In this document: positions 28,630 to 39,451 of the stretch, in pieces | Numbering within the stretch: the stretch's first letter is position 1 | Layout: every line of letters begins with the position of its first letter | Assembly: GCA_958295665.1 (NCBI GenBank) | Contig: OY282560.1 | Location: 29,563,992-29,627,991, forward strand | Direction of reading: 5' to 3' | DNA: 64,000 nucleotides | DNA from: Tipula vernalis | Lineage: Eukaryota; Arthropoda; Insecta; Diptera; Tipulidae | Position numbers and translations under genes: made by a program | The notes under the pieces: model-generated | What the model saw: the letters and a program-made list of their open reading frames with translations, nothing else | The model's database searches: none | What the model was told of the DNA's origin: nothing

Positions 28630-29805
28630 CACTAAACAAAAGAAAGATAAGTTACAATATATTTACCTATATACCCTGTTTGAGATGAATCTGTGGAGAA
28701 AATGAGAGAGTGAATATAACGAGAAATGTTTAATAAAAGCACGAAGTACACAGAGCCATGCGTTACTCCCTTGAGAACATCTTTCAATAAGGAACTCAAA
28801 GGAGATTCACGAATGTTAAGATCGATCGAGAGAATTAGGGTGAACCACGGTAACTGGAAAGAATGCTTGTGGAAACGTCGATTGAAGGGAGGCAAAGATT
28901 GTGAGTCGTGTAAGGGATATTGAACATCGATATTGGTCTGTTGTAAATAAAACTAATGCTCAATATTCTATGGAATGTAAGAAACCTACCCGGAATAATG
29001 AATTGGGAAAGTATGTCTTATAAGGAAATGTGCGAAATTATTAGTTTATTCATTTTTCTGTGTCCAGGACCACTTGCAATTCTTGTTGATGTTGCATAAG
29101 TCCGTTGGCATTTCAACATAAGATTCTAAGATCCTTGACCACTTTAGTTTTTTGTAATCGATCATCAAATTTATTTAGTCTGCTCAAAATTAATTTAAGT
29201 ATTTGACTAAAATCGTATTTTTTGGCTGTTTCTGGATAATATTTGCAACATCATCCTTTAATTGAGGTGGGGAGGGAGTATTACTCCGTTTCCTTTTTTT
29301 TCTTCCATAACTCTTATCCACCCAGTTTCTCGAGCTAGTTCTTCTTCATCCGTATGGCACTGTTGTGGAGTTGTTTTCTGGTTAGGAGTAAAAGCGATGT
29401 CCCCTTCATATGCTCCTGCATCCATGCAATTGTATCATTCAGTTGCTTGTTTATATTGTTGGCTTCAACTAATGCATTATTAGCTTTACACAATTCATTG
29501 TGAAGCTTTTCTTCGTTTGTAGAACGAGTGTTGTGGCTGCTGGCCCCAATGGAGGGACTACCGCCTCTTATCGGAGAATACGATACTTTCTTACTCCTCT
29601 AGAAGGGATGTGAATTATCCTTTTCTGTTTCACTCAATTGAGCTGGTTTATTCACCAACATGTCTTGGGATTGGTTAAAATAATTGTAGTAAAGCAATGG
29701 CTAGTCGTGCCCAGAATCCATGAGGCCGACCTCCGAAGAGCGTGGATTTACCTGAGCAACAGGTGTACCACATGGGTTATTAATTTCGATATTTGTTCCG
29801 CTCAT
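28630..29805 (-). pseudogene. Decayed LINE remnant (ORF1 plus start of endonuclease ORF2)
   Basis: Reading the minus strand from an ATG at 29805 gives an ORF1-like peptide starting MSGTNIEINNPCGTPV. It has in-frame TAG stops at 29701-29703 and 29599-29601, and probably a frameshift near 29390. Further on, about 29051-29125, the minus strand reads NANGLMQHQQELQVVLDT, the typical start of a LINE apurinic-like endonuclease, but with a TGA where the family has Trp just before NANGL. At 28632-28895 a minus-strand frame contains GVTHGSVYFVLLLN, weakly like the reverse transcriptase motif GVPQGSVLGPLLF. The order ORF1, EN, possible RT fits one broken element of the LOA/jockey type. No function is expected. 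The RT part is the least certain. Confidence 0.6.
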
Positions 29806-29979
29806 TTATAAAGTACAGTCGCCTCTAATATTTAGCCGATGCATACCATCGTTGCCCTGCTGTTACAACGTGGAGGTATACTAGACACATTTGGTGGTTT
29901 CTACATATTTGTGGCGTTGTAATATAGATCGCGAGATACACGGCTATAGACGGTCAACCCCTACCCAACACCCGAATAA

Positions 29980-30562
29980 ATTGACAAATTTTCACCAAAT
30001 TTCAATAATATCAAAAATCCAATGTCTGTTGAATTTTCTTGAATGCAGATTCAAAGTCTATTTTAACATCTATCAAGTGGTACCATTTTTGTTCTTATAC
30101 CGTGTCAACAAAGTGATTTTTGGTGTCAACATCTGAAGTACACGTTTCTTATGAATTTATCAGCATGAAAATTAGTTATAAAAATCGAATTAAAACCTGG
30201 AAATCAGCAAAAAAATATTTTTATTAATAAGAAGTACTCCCTTCCCTAGCCCGAATGACAGCTTCCATTCGACATTTCATCGATTTCACCCAATGAGCTG
30301 AAAAAAAGGGTTCGAGCCAGAGATGTTGTTTCAACGAGTCTCCAGAAGCTGCAACAGGCGATCGCAGGGGAATGGGAGGCGAAAGCTCATGATTTGGTGA
30401 AATCGATGAAACATCGAATGGGAGCTGTCATTCGGGCTAGGGGAGGGAGTACTTCTTATTAATAAAAATATTTTTTTGCTGATTTCCAGGTTTTCAGTAA
30501 ATATTTTTGAAAATTTGGTGAAAATTTATCAGTGTGCGAATTTTTTGCACCCAAGTGTATAA
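29980..30562. mobile_element. Tc1/mariner remnant rearranged into a foldback
   Basis: Two arms of about 95 bp, 30196-30290 and 30396-30491, are nearly perfect reverse complements. Outer pieces near 29980-30015 and 30498-30531 are also inverted copies. The right side ends in a terminal-repeat-like sequence (cagtgtgcgaa, then gcacccaagtgta, to 30560). The right arm encodes the C-terminus of a Tc1-family transposase, so the left arm is an inverted copy of that 3' end. About 175 bp on the left side (30020-30195) are not mirrored on the right. Confidence 0.65.
30313..30462 (+). pseudogene. Tc1-like transposase C-terminal fragment
   Basis: Fifty codons ending at TAA 30460-30462 read RARDVVSTSL, then LVKSMKHRMGAVIRARGG, then STSY. 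This is the usual Tc1-family ending (LV.SM..R...VI.A.GG.T.Y). The catalytic DDE part is absent. A second, inverted copy of the last 30 or so codons occupies 30225-30290 on the minus strand. Confidence 0.6.
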
Positions 30563-31920
30563 ATTATCGAGTATTTGGCCCAATATCAAATACAAGAAAA
30601 GCTACTTAATGAGCTCCACTGAGCCTTCTAACGAAACCATCAACTATTTAAATTTGCATTGAGGAATTGTTATCCCAAATCTGAAATTTAAATTTATAAA
30701 TTGAAAAAGTTCTGTTTTATCAACTAAAAACAAATTTAAAATTCATAAATTATGCAATTTATATATTTATGCGGTTTTCAATTTCCTCGTATAAAACAAA
30801 CATTTTATGGAATTAATTAAAAAAAAATAAGGAATTTATTTTAATTAAATACATACGTATTTATTATTTTCTAATAAAAATAAAATCAATTTTTTTTTTT
30901 TCTTTAAAGTGAGTTTTATTTATATAATAATAATAATCATAAAAATGCATTTATTCGTTTTTATTCTATTGATTTTTTCGATTTGTTTTTTTTTTTATGT
31001 ATTATCTGATTTAAATAAATTACTGGAATTAATTATTTCTGGTTTTAAACTGTGGATGTTTTTTGTATATCTAAAAGTAAAATGTAGTTTGAGAGATGAA
31101 ATTCTTAAAAACGAAATTATTAAAAAAGAAATTTGTTTTTTTTTCTGTGCGTTTCCTTTTTAAATTTAATAAAATAAATAAATATTGAACGGATTATTTT
31201 TCATATTCTAACTAAACCAAAACAAAAAAATATATTTTATGTTTTTTTCGATTTCATCTGATACAATTTTTTTTTTTTTTAAGTTTTATATATTTTTATT
31301 TTATCATGCATAATCAATTTTATTATTAATCACCCATGCAACAAATATATGCCATCAAAAATATCAGCTTTTTAATTTTCTTTATAATATATTTTTAAAT
31401 GAATATAACATTATTGATGTTTTTGTTTTAATATTTATTTTGTTTAGCTGTTATCTTAATACAATAGTACAAAAAAATAATTAGTTAATATGTAAACTTA
31501 AAGTGTAATAAAATAAAAAAAAATGAACAAAATCTAATTTATATAAATTTACATGTAACAAAATAAAAAGCCAATGTTAAAATTAACAAAAAACATTTTT
31601 TAATATTTTTTTTGTAATTTTTTCGTTTTTTTTTTATTCAATAATAATAATAATAATAATAAATTTAACAAATGATCTTTTTTTGTAATTTAAATAATTT
31701 TTATGTTTATATTTATAAGAATATAAAAATATTTTTAATTTTTTTTTTATATTTTATTTTGTTTGAAATATAAAGAATTAAAGTTCAACATCTAAAATAG
31801 ACATTTTTGATGTAATAATAATAATTTAGAGATTTTTTTTTGCTATACAAATTTTCTTTTTTATTTACTTAATTAAAAACGATAATTTATTGTTTTATTT
31901 TTTAGGTTTTTGTGTTTTTT
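30563..31920. other. AT-rich intergenic sequence, importin-7 3' flank
   Basis: Very AT-rich, with many T and A homopolymers and an (AAT)n run at 31639-31662. The frame at 30909-31163 is low-complexity, hydrophobic and I/F/K-rich, and I take it as chance. Minus-strand AATAAA sites near the gene end (for example 31922-31927, about 45 nt after the importin-7 stop) are candidate polyadenylation signals. Confidence 0.5.
31639..31662. repeat. (AAT)n microsatellite
   Basis: Eight consecutive AAT units in the AT-rich 3' flank of the importin-7 gene. Confidence 0.8.
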
Positions 31921-31969
31921 TTTTATTGTTTTGCTAATAAACTATAGAATTTTCGTCAAATCAAAACTT

Positions 31970-34900
31970 CTAAGCATTGTTAAAATTAAATGATGTTGGT
32001 ACGGTTTGTTGCGTAAATGCGAAACCTGAAAAAAAAAAAAAACAAGTTTCGTTTGTTGTCTACCATAAAGAATTTTTACTATGCTTTGAGTCACTTCACT
32101 TACCTCCGCTATTTTCGATTTGCTTAGATTGTTTTTGAGCTTTCCTCAAATCAGCCATATGCATAATTTCTTGAACAGTATTGGTCTGTTCCTGTGTAAG
32201 TCCCGTTGTTAGCATATTATACCAAACGGGATCTTGTCCGTTAAGATCTAAATAAAAAATGTATTAATATTACGAATGCTCCTTACAAGAATTCCCATTT
32301 TAAACTTACTTGTTATAACTTCTTTGAATACAATATATTCATCTACACATTCAGGCTGTTCATCATTATCAATTGGTGTCGAATACGTTTCAAGTGCTGT
32401 TTCATCTAATTCATCGCTAGAATCATCATCATCATCGGAATCATCGTCTTCAGCATCCTAATTGATCAATGCACACATTAGTAAAAGATTCTCCCAGAGT
32501 TTGAAAATTAAAAGGGAAATTACCTTAAGTGAAGCTGTGATTTCAAATCCTTGTTGTGCTCCCTTATCAACTGAAAATGAAGCCAGTCTTTCATAATAAT
32601 TTGGTCCCAATTCGTCAATGTCATCTTCATCACTAGATAATGCTTCTTCACAGTCTTCATCTTCATCCTCGCTAGCCTCTTCTTCTATTTCTTGGGCACG
32701 TGCCGCATACGCACGTTTAAGCCCATCAAATAATAATATCAAAGATGGTAATATTCTAGTACTAATTTCACCAAGAACCGATGGTCTAGCATCGCCTAAT
32801 GATATTAATGTACATAGACCTAATACGCATAATTTCCTATCGTGAATGCCCAAGAAACAGTCTGTATCATGAATCCATTGCTTTATAAAATGGGCACACA
32901 ATGAATCATTGCTATTTTGATTCATTGGCATTTTGTCTAATATCGTTAGTAAAAGTTGGGGATTATAGTACAATGCTGCTATAACAACCTGAAATGATTA
33001 ATAAACAATTTAATTATCCATGTAAATGAGAGGTTAGAATTACAATCCATTCATACTTGCAAGCACATTGTTCGTAATTCCGATGATTTAACTTCACGCA
33101 TTAGTCTAGTCACTACAAGTTCAATGAAACTTGGTACACAATTATCAATACGACCTTTACATTGTAATATCATTACTTCGAGCAATTTAGCCGCATGTGA
33201 TTCAGAATCTTCACCCGAGTCACTTGTTAAAATCTATAATAAAAAATAGCCTTCAGTTTAGCACAATGTTATATAAATAAATATGGGATGGTCAACTATA
33301 TCTTACCGCTTTACACATATTGAATATCGCCAAAACATAATTTTCGTTAGATAAAAATGCTTCTGTATCTACAGTGATGTAATTATGGAGAGCCGGCATC
33401 ATATCAATGAAGAAATCATGACCATCTTGTTGAAACACCTGCTAACATTTACAATTAGGTAAAAACTTGATCACATTTCAATTATTACAACTTAATATAC
33501 TTACGGTATATATCAATTCCAACATATGCCACATTTCCGGTGAAATTGATTTTGATGTTAAATCATAGACCAATGAAAATGCTTCCTCATAAAAGTCCAT
33601 CTCATTCGATTGGAATATATGTCCTATCACACGAATAACAATTGGATGTAGATTAGCTATGATTGATGGTTGATCTTCCATCACCGACAATAGTGTATCG
33701 ATTGTGTTCAAAACACCCAAAGCGGATACTGCTTTGTCATCAGAATTCTCATCCGATTCCAATACTTGATCGAATGTCGTAGCCAAATGTTGACAAATTT
33801 CAACAGCGATTGGTGTCAATTGTTCCGTAAATGTACATACAATTTTTTGCATAACATTTGTTAAATCTTCATTTTCAGTTTCACGAATAATCGTCAAAAT
33901 TTCTAATGTGATTGGTTTAATTTGACTCTCCAAATATTGGGCACAATTAGCCTGATCCTGTGATGTTAAATACATTTGCAATGCAATAGCGGCTTGTACT
34001 TTTACAGGAAGTTCTGTATCGGTAAGTAAACCGTTCGTTGTTAAACGAATAATTTCGGCTAATACTTGTGGATTTTTAATTTTAATTTCACTGAAATTTT
34101 GTAGGACCCAACAAGCGCGAGCCCGTAAATGACCCTGAGGACTTTGAAATTCCGGGAATACATAGGTAACAATCATTGATTCCATTTGATCGCGGAAATA
34201 TTTTTTCTTCAGTAAAATCTCAGCCAATGAACCAACCATATGAAGTGCACCATCTTTTTGTTTAGCGTCCGCCGTTGGTGATGTTATAATTTGCATAATT
34301 GCTTGCATAGTTTTCGGTAGAATACCGACACGTTTTCGACAGGCTTGGAATAAAAATGATTGTGCTGCGGGTACTGGTGTCGCATAATCTTCAAATACAT
34401 CAAATTTAATCCGAATATATTCATATGGATCGGTTTCCCACATTTCTTGATCGGCTTGCGTAAATGACATGATCGGGAATATAACATCTTGAATGATTGC
34501 GATTGTATGAGGTTTTAATAGTTTCCAGGAATATGAATGGAGTATGGCCGTTTTGAGGTAGGACAAAACATCTGTCAATACACGAGGTGATACGTAAATT
34601 TTATTACGATATTGATCGAGGAGCTTCAATAAAACTTCGAGAACACCATTAGTGAATGTTTGAAGATACCATTCAGCAAATTTTTCATATTCTTTTGTAA
34701 CAACATTATTTGGGCTACCATATCTTTCAAACATTCGAACCATAATGTGCAGAGCCCATTTTTTAGCTTTCCACCACGGAAGTTCAGGCCGTTCATCTTC
34801 TTCAATGTGTGACGAATCGGGACATGGCCGATCAGCAATTTGTCGACAGACTTCCATCCATTGGGCAAACGATTCTTTTGAAATTAAATCGAGTGGTAAT

Positions 34901-37900
34901 GAGTGCTGTGTCAATGCATGATAAATTTTTAATATTTGTTTTTGTAACAAGACACTTTGCTCCGATTGATCATTCATTAAATTCACAATTAAGTTGTATA
35001 TCATTGGTAGTAGTAAATTCATTGCTTCAGTTAATGGAGTACGCTCCTCCGACTTTTTATATTCATAATTTTTAACTAATTGATACATACAAATAAGGGC
35101 ACCACACCATCCATTTACATCTGGATTCTGCAAATATATACTAATTTTATCCACAACCTGTGTCCAACGGCCCGGAAAATCTTGTTTTATTATATGATTC
35201 AAGCATATTGCAATTTGTAAGCGAATTAATTCCGGTGCATGTACAATTGCTTCGACAATACTTTCACGTATCATGGCACGATCTTGTTCATGGATTGAAT
35301 AAACTAATGCCTGTCCCGGTTCTTGTTCACGATCTTGCCAACTTTGTGTTACTAAATTTTTTAAATAAATTGCACCAGCCTGCCGAATTGGCATTTCTAG
35401 GTCATTTTGCATAACAATTTGAAGCAGTGTTGGAACAAATCCAATTATTTTATGAACCTGGAACAAAAAAAAAATATTTCAGTTTGTGTTCTACGCCTAT
35501 GAATTAATTAATACGAAATCATGATTAAATCCATTAACAATAAATTTGCACGAATAATTTCCAAACATTTATTCGACTACATTATAAATATCAGAAACGA
35601 TGAATTCGCAATGTTGGTGGAGTTGTGTAGTAGTGATTATGAATTTCATGTTATTTTGATTTCTGAATCATCATAACTATATAAAAATAGCTGGTACCAT
35701 TGATTAATTTTGTTTATATTGTTATAGAGATTCAATAAAAATAATAAAAGAATGAAAAAGAAAAATTATAAATAGTTTCCATATAATTTAAAAAAATTTT
35801 TTTCGTTTTTCCATAAAAATGAATTAATTCAGAAAAAAAGGATCAATACCGATACTACATTTCATGGTAGTTCCAATGTTTTGGAATTTTATAGTAATTT
35901 AGCGACATTGGTTGTTTCTAGTCAGTGAGAAATTTTTTGTTCATTCCAATTAAGAATTGATACCTAAAGATTATTCTTTCCTAAGCTACACAAAATTTAC
36001 AAACTTTGGTTTGTAACTCAGGCTTAAACCCTTTTTTTATACGAAGTTTTATTCGTTGGCTTTCCAACAAAGGTTAGCAGTGCGCAACCAGTGTATTCTG
36101 AATGGGAATTTAAAATGTAACCATGACGCTCTCACAAGATGGAGAACATTTGAAAAGCTTTTATAAACAATTTGTTTTCATCATAAAGGTATGTAGACAA
36201 AACATAAAACAGTATCAGAAGATAAATCTTGGTTTTGGTGGATCTCCTCCAACCAAAATTGTTAGGTGGGATAGGTGGTCTTCCACGAGGTCCTATTTTC
36301 GTTGGTGTCAATTCCTCCATTTTAACTTTGATGATTTTATGAATCCAAACATGTCAACTTTATCGAGGTCGCTTCTGATCTCTTGATTCATTCGTGACTC
36401 CCTGGATGTTTTGTGCTGGCAGTGTCCAAGACTCGCAACCAAAGGTGATAACTCTAAACGATTCTTATTTCATTTGAATCAGATTCGCTCGTTTCTTGTT
36501 TAAATCAAATTCGAAATTTATTTCGTTTATAATTTAAATAGCCCCACCAGTATTAGTTTGCATGTTATATGAGGAGACTTAGAATATTTTGATGTTGGCG
36601 TAAAATGCTCCGAAGCCCGTAAAATGTCGACAGAAACGGAGTTGTGCTTATACGGAAAAATGGGATAAAACCTGACGTGGCGTTTAGCATGTTAAGAAGA
36701 TACGTCAAGTAAGGAATAAAGCCCCGCTCTATATTAGTCAAGCTACGTGAATTTCAGGAAGGAAGTAATAGCTCATTTAGATTCATTCTGTTTAGTTATA
36801 CAACCACCGACTCCGCCGGTGTTCGTTGCCGTTTCGCTGTTGTAATTTCTGTACTACACAATAGGAACGTTTTCAGCTGTAAATTCGATAATAACGCGTT
36901 GTATTTTATGGTGAACAAGAAAGTGCACAAGCATTTTTGGTACAGACAACAAGATGTATTTCAAACTTCACTTTTGACAAATAATTGCAAGTTCATTAAA
37001 CGAAAATACGCTTGATAGCGTTGGGTTGTTTACGATTTGATATTATTAAGCGAATAACAGGGAATGCCGATTTTTTCGTACCAGGATTGCGTCCAATAAA
37101 ACGTTTTATAACATTATAATAGCTAACGGAAAATTCTAATGAAAACTACTTTTGGCACACCCCTTTCCGAATCGGCACTACCTTTATACCCATAATCTTT
37201 CTGTTGCATTTGTTGAGGAACAATGCAAGATATTAAGTGAACGGCGCGCTACCACTGTATTATTCCCCAATTTCTATGAGGTAATGCCAAAATTTAAATT
37301 GACCGGAAATCCTGTATGTACTTTAAAATCTACCGAATCGGAAGTGTCACAATATTTAAGCATAAATAAAATTGTTTTCATATTTTGGCGCCTATTATTT
37401 AATGTGCAGTCCCGCGCGTTATACCCTTTGTAATTTATCCGACTATTTTTATAATCTATTATCACAAATAGGTCAAATTCAACAGGTTTCTTTAATAAAT
37501 TAAAAATAATTTCAAAAATTTGAAATTAGGAATTTGTAAGAATATACAGATTGTGCAATCTAAAGCATCCTAGATTCCTAGGTATAAAATATTCCGAAAA
37601 CAAAACATCGATTTGTTCCGCTCTACAAGTAAACGCGATAGGTGTATAAGTATATCCAATTATTTCGCAATTATACTACACTCAAACTCTACAAACGAGT
37701 ACAATAAAAATTCCAGTCAAAATAATTTAATTAACCGAGCTTATTTAGAATTTGATGTACATATATGTCATTTTAGAACTTTTTTTTTTTATTTCCATTT
37801 TTCGTTCGACTGACATGTTGCTACCACATGTAATCATTCGTAATAATATTCATATACACACAAAATATTTCGACTAAAATCGTGTATTTGTGCTTAATTT

Positions 37901-38328
37901 TACTCATTGCAAGTAAAATAAAATAATGAACAAACTAATACATGAGTAACTTTATTTCTGAATCACATTTTTTTTTTGTTCCCCGAACGAACTAAAAATT
38001 CTTGATTTCACAAAAAATATGGCCATTTAGCGATATAATCAATATACGTCAAAATCGTAAAATTTTCGCATATTATATCAAGTTTCCAACATTTTTGGTG
38101 CCAAATCGGTCGATTTCGATTGTATTACAATCTTCATGAAATTCCATTAAAGCACATGGTACGATGGCGATTCCATACCAAAAATTTTTTTTTTTTTCAC
38201 ACTCATCATCACTCACATTCACATATCGCTCGCTCGTTTCGTACCTGATTCAATTGTTCTTCAGCTTGTTGTCGTTGATTTAATTCCAATGTGGCTCTTA
38301 GCAAATCTATTAATTTCCGTGTATCCAT
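31970..38328 (-). CDS. Importin-7 (moleskin/IPO7 family), eight exons
   Basis: Beta-karyopherin that carries cargo such as ribosomal and signalling proteins through nuclear pores with Ran-GTP. Coding exons on the minus strand: 38245-38328, 33505-35457, 33307-33438, 33057-33233, 32524-32988, 32310-32457, 32104-32247, 31970-32025. All introns have GT-AG ends and phases agree; the sum is 3159 nt (1052 residues plus stop), close to the usual ~1040-1050. Exon 1 starts [18 protein letters not shown] and runs into the importin-beta N-terminal domain in exon 2 ([20 protein letters not shown], then [10 protein letters not shown]). HEAT-repeat helices follow. Exons 5-6 hold the family's acidic stretch ([26 protein letters not shown]). 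The C-terminus ends SFNFNNA, like the SFNF tail of vertebrate IPO7. Intron 1 is 2787 bp, the others short. The gene looks intact. IPO7 and IPO8 are not separated in insects. Confidence 0.96.
35458..38244 (-). other. Importin-7 intron 1
   Basis: Donor cag|gtac at 38244 and acceptor ttccag at 35458. Mostly AT-rich. At 36402-36451 the minus strand reads [13 protein letters not shown], resembling the C-terminal YGCESWTL motif of LINE reverse transcriptases, so an old LINE scrap may sit here. A frame at 36132-36320 (minus) contains GPRGRPP, AT-hook-like, but is otherwise unremarkable. No second gene is supported. Confidence 0.7.
36402..36451 (-). pseudogene. Possible LINE reverse transcriptase scrap
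   Basis: About 17 codons reading [17 protein letters not shown] match the common LINE motif around FGCESWTL. Too short to assign a clade, and chance cannot be excluded. Confidence 0.3.
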
Positions 38329-38579
38329 TTTAAGTTTTTGTTTTCAATGTTTACTCTATTAAATTAATTAACTTCTTGCTGGTTCTAGGTTTTCTTTTTT
38401 TTTCTTAAATTTTTTCTTTGCAAAAATACATAAAAAAAAATTATACCGACCGGCGGACTACTTAATATTTTAATAAACGACAAGAGAACACACAACTTCA
38501 CTGAAAAAAGCAGCAAAAAACCAACACACAGCGGAGAAAATAATCGAATTTTGCTACAAAAATGTCGAGTCGAGCAAAA

Positions 38580-38602
38580 TCACGTGACATTTCGGTATAT
38601 TT
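38580..38602 (+). promoter_or_regulatory. Palindromic E-box plus fly core-promoter motif 6, upstream of importin-7
   Basis: TCACGTGA at 38580-38587 is a perfect palindrome of the bHLH-Zip type (USF/Mitf/Max-like). TTCGGTATATTT at 38591-38602 matches the Drosophila core-promoter motif 6 consensus KTYRGTATWTTT at all positions. They lie about 250 bp upstream of the importin-7 ATG (38328). Role and start site are inferred. Confidence 0.45.
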
Positions 38603-38789
38603 TTTCGTTGAGTTGCTGGCGTATGATTTGTATGCGGTCATATTTTATCGTTGTAAAATTGCCCGATGTAAGTATTTTTTTAGAACATTTTCTCGTTCAA
38701 AATATTTTTGTGCTCTTTGTTTTTTGTGATTTTTATTTATTATTGCGTGAATAATGAATAATTCTGCGGTTCAGGTGAGTAAATTACAA

Positions 38790-39178
38790 CATGTAATTAA
38801 TAAATAATGGTATAAAAATAGAAAAATACTAATACAAAAATAAAAACTAGATGTTTATTGAAGTTGTACAGGCGTCGATAAATGTTTCTTGAATATCGAA
38901 AATTCGAGAAAAGTCATGACAAATTGAAGTTTTCTTGATGTGTAAGAATTTTGTTTATTGCGTCTTATCAATTATGTATAGTAAAATTAATATTATGCAT
39001 TATTGATAGAGGCAGCAGAATACAAAAACCTGAAATTTCAAAAATGTCTTTGAAGCTTTTATGATAAAATAAATTACTACATTACCGACATTGAAAATAT
39101 TTCTTGGATATCGAAAATTCGAGAAAAGTTTTGTCAAATTAAACAAAATAAAAATCGTTCATTTTTTTTTATTGAGTG
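38790..39178. other. Intergenic DNA with a 50-bp direct repeat
   Basis: A sequence with core atatcgaaaattcgagaaaag occurs at about 38878-38929 and again at 39093-39144, with about 80% identity. Nothing coding is seen. Confidence 0.5.
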
Positions 39179-39342
39179 CGAGTTTACGACCATTTTCTGA
39201 AGAAAAATTTTCAACAGGCAACCAATCGACGTAGTCTATTTTGTAAACAAATTTCCCCTTCCGAACATAATTCTTTTGTTTTCCATTTAAAATATATTGA
39301 ATCTGCTGAAAATTTTTCTTCAGAAAATGGTCGTAAACTCGG
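39178..39342. repeat. Foldback/MITE-like hairpin element
   Basis: Arms of about 38 bp, cgagtttacgacc...ttttca at the left and its reverse complement at 39303-39341, enclose a unique loop of about 85 bp. Length and terminal inverted repeats fit a small non-autonomous DNA element. No clear target duplication was found. It directly abuts the 85-bp repeat at 39346. Confidence 0.6.
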
Positions 39343-39345
39343 CAT

Positions 39346-39430
39346 GAGGTTCGCAAATCTCTTCATGGGATATAGTGCCAGCGGTAGAATAATTTTGCGG
39401 GGGAAAGGGTGGAGATCGAAATTTATAGTT
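39346..39430 (+). repeat. 85-bp direct repeat, left copy
   Basis: From gaggttcgcaaatc to aaatttatagtt; the other copy is at 59674-59758, same orientation, same length, with three differences. Similarity starts and stops sharply at both ends. The two copies lie just outside the nested transposon block. I do not recognise the parent element. Confidence 0.85.
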
Positions 39431-39451
39431 TTTTATTTTTTTTTATTTTTA

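Noticed and set aside
30909..31163. 84-codon hydrophobic plus-strand frame
   Set aside because: I/F/K-rich translation of AT-rich DNA with homopolymers; no homology recognised.
34809..35414. Plus-strand frames within importin-7 exon 2
   Set aside because: Antisense to a conserved coding exon; no independent support.
38562..38667. Divergent first exon starting MSSRAKSRDISVYFF with a gtaagt donor
   Set aside because: The stretch overlaps core-promoter motifs, matches no known protein, and has no second exon before the transposons.
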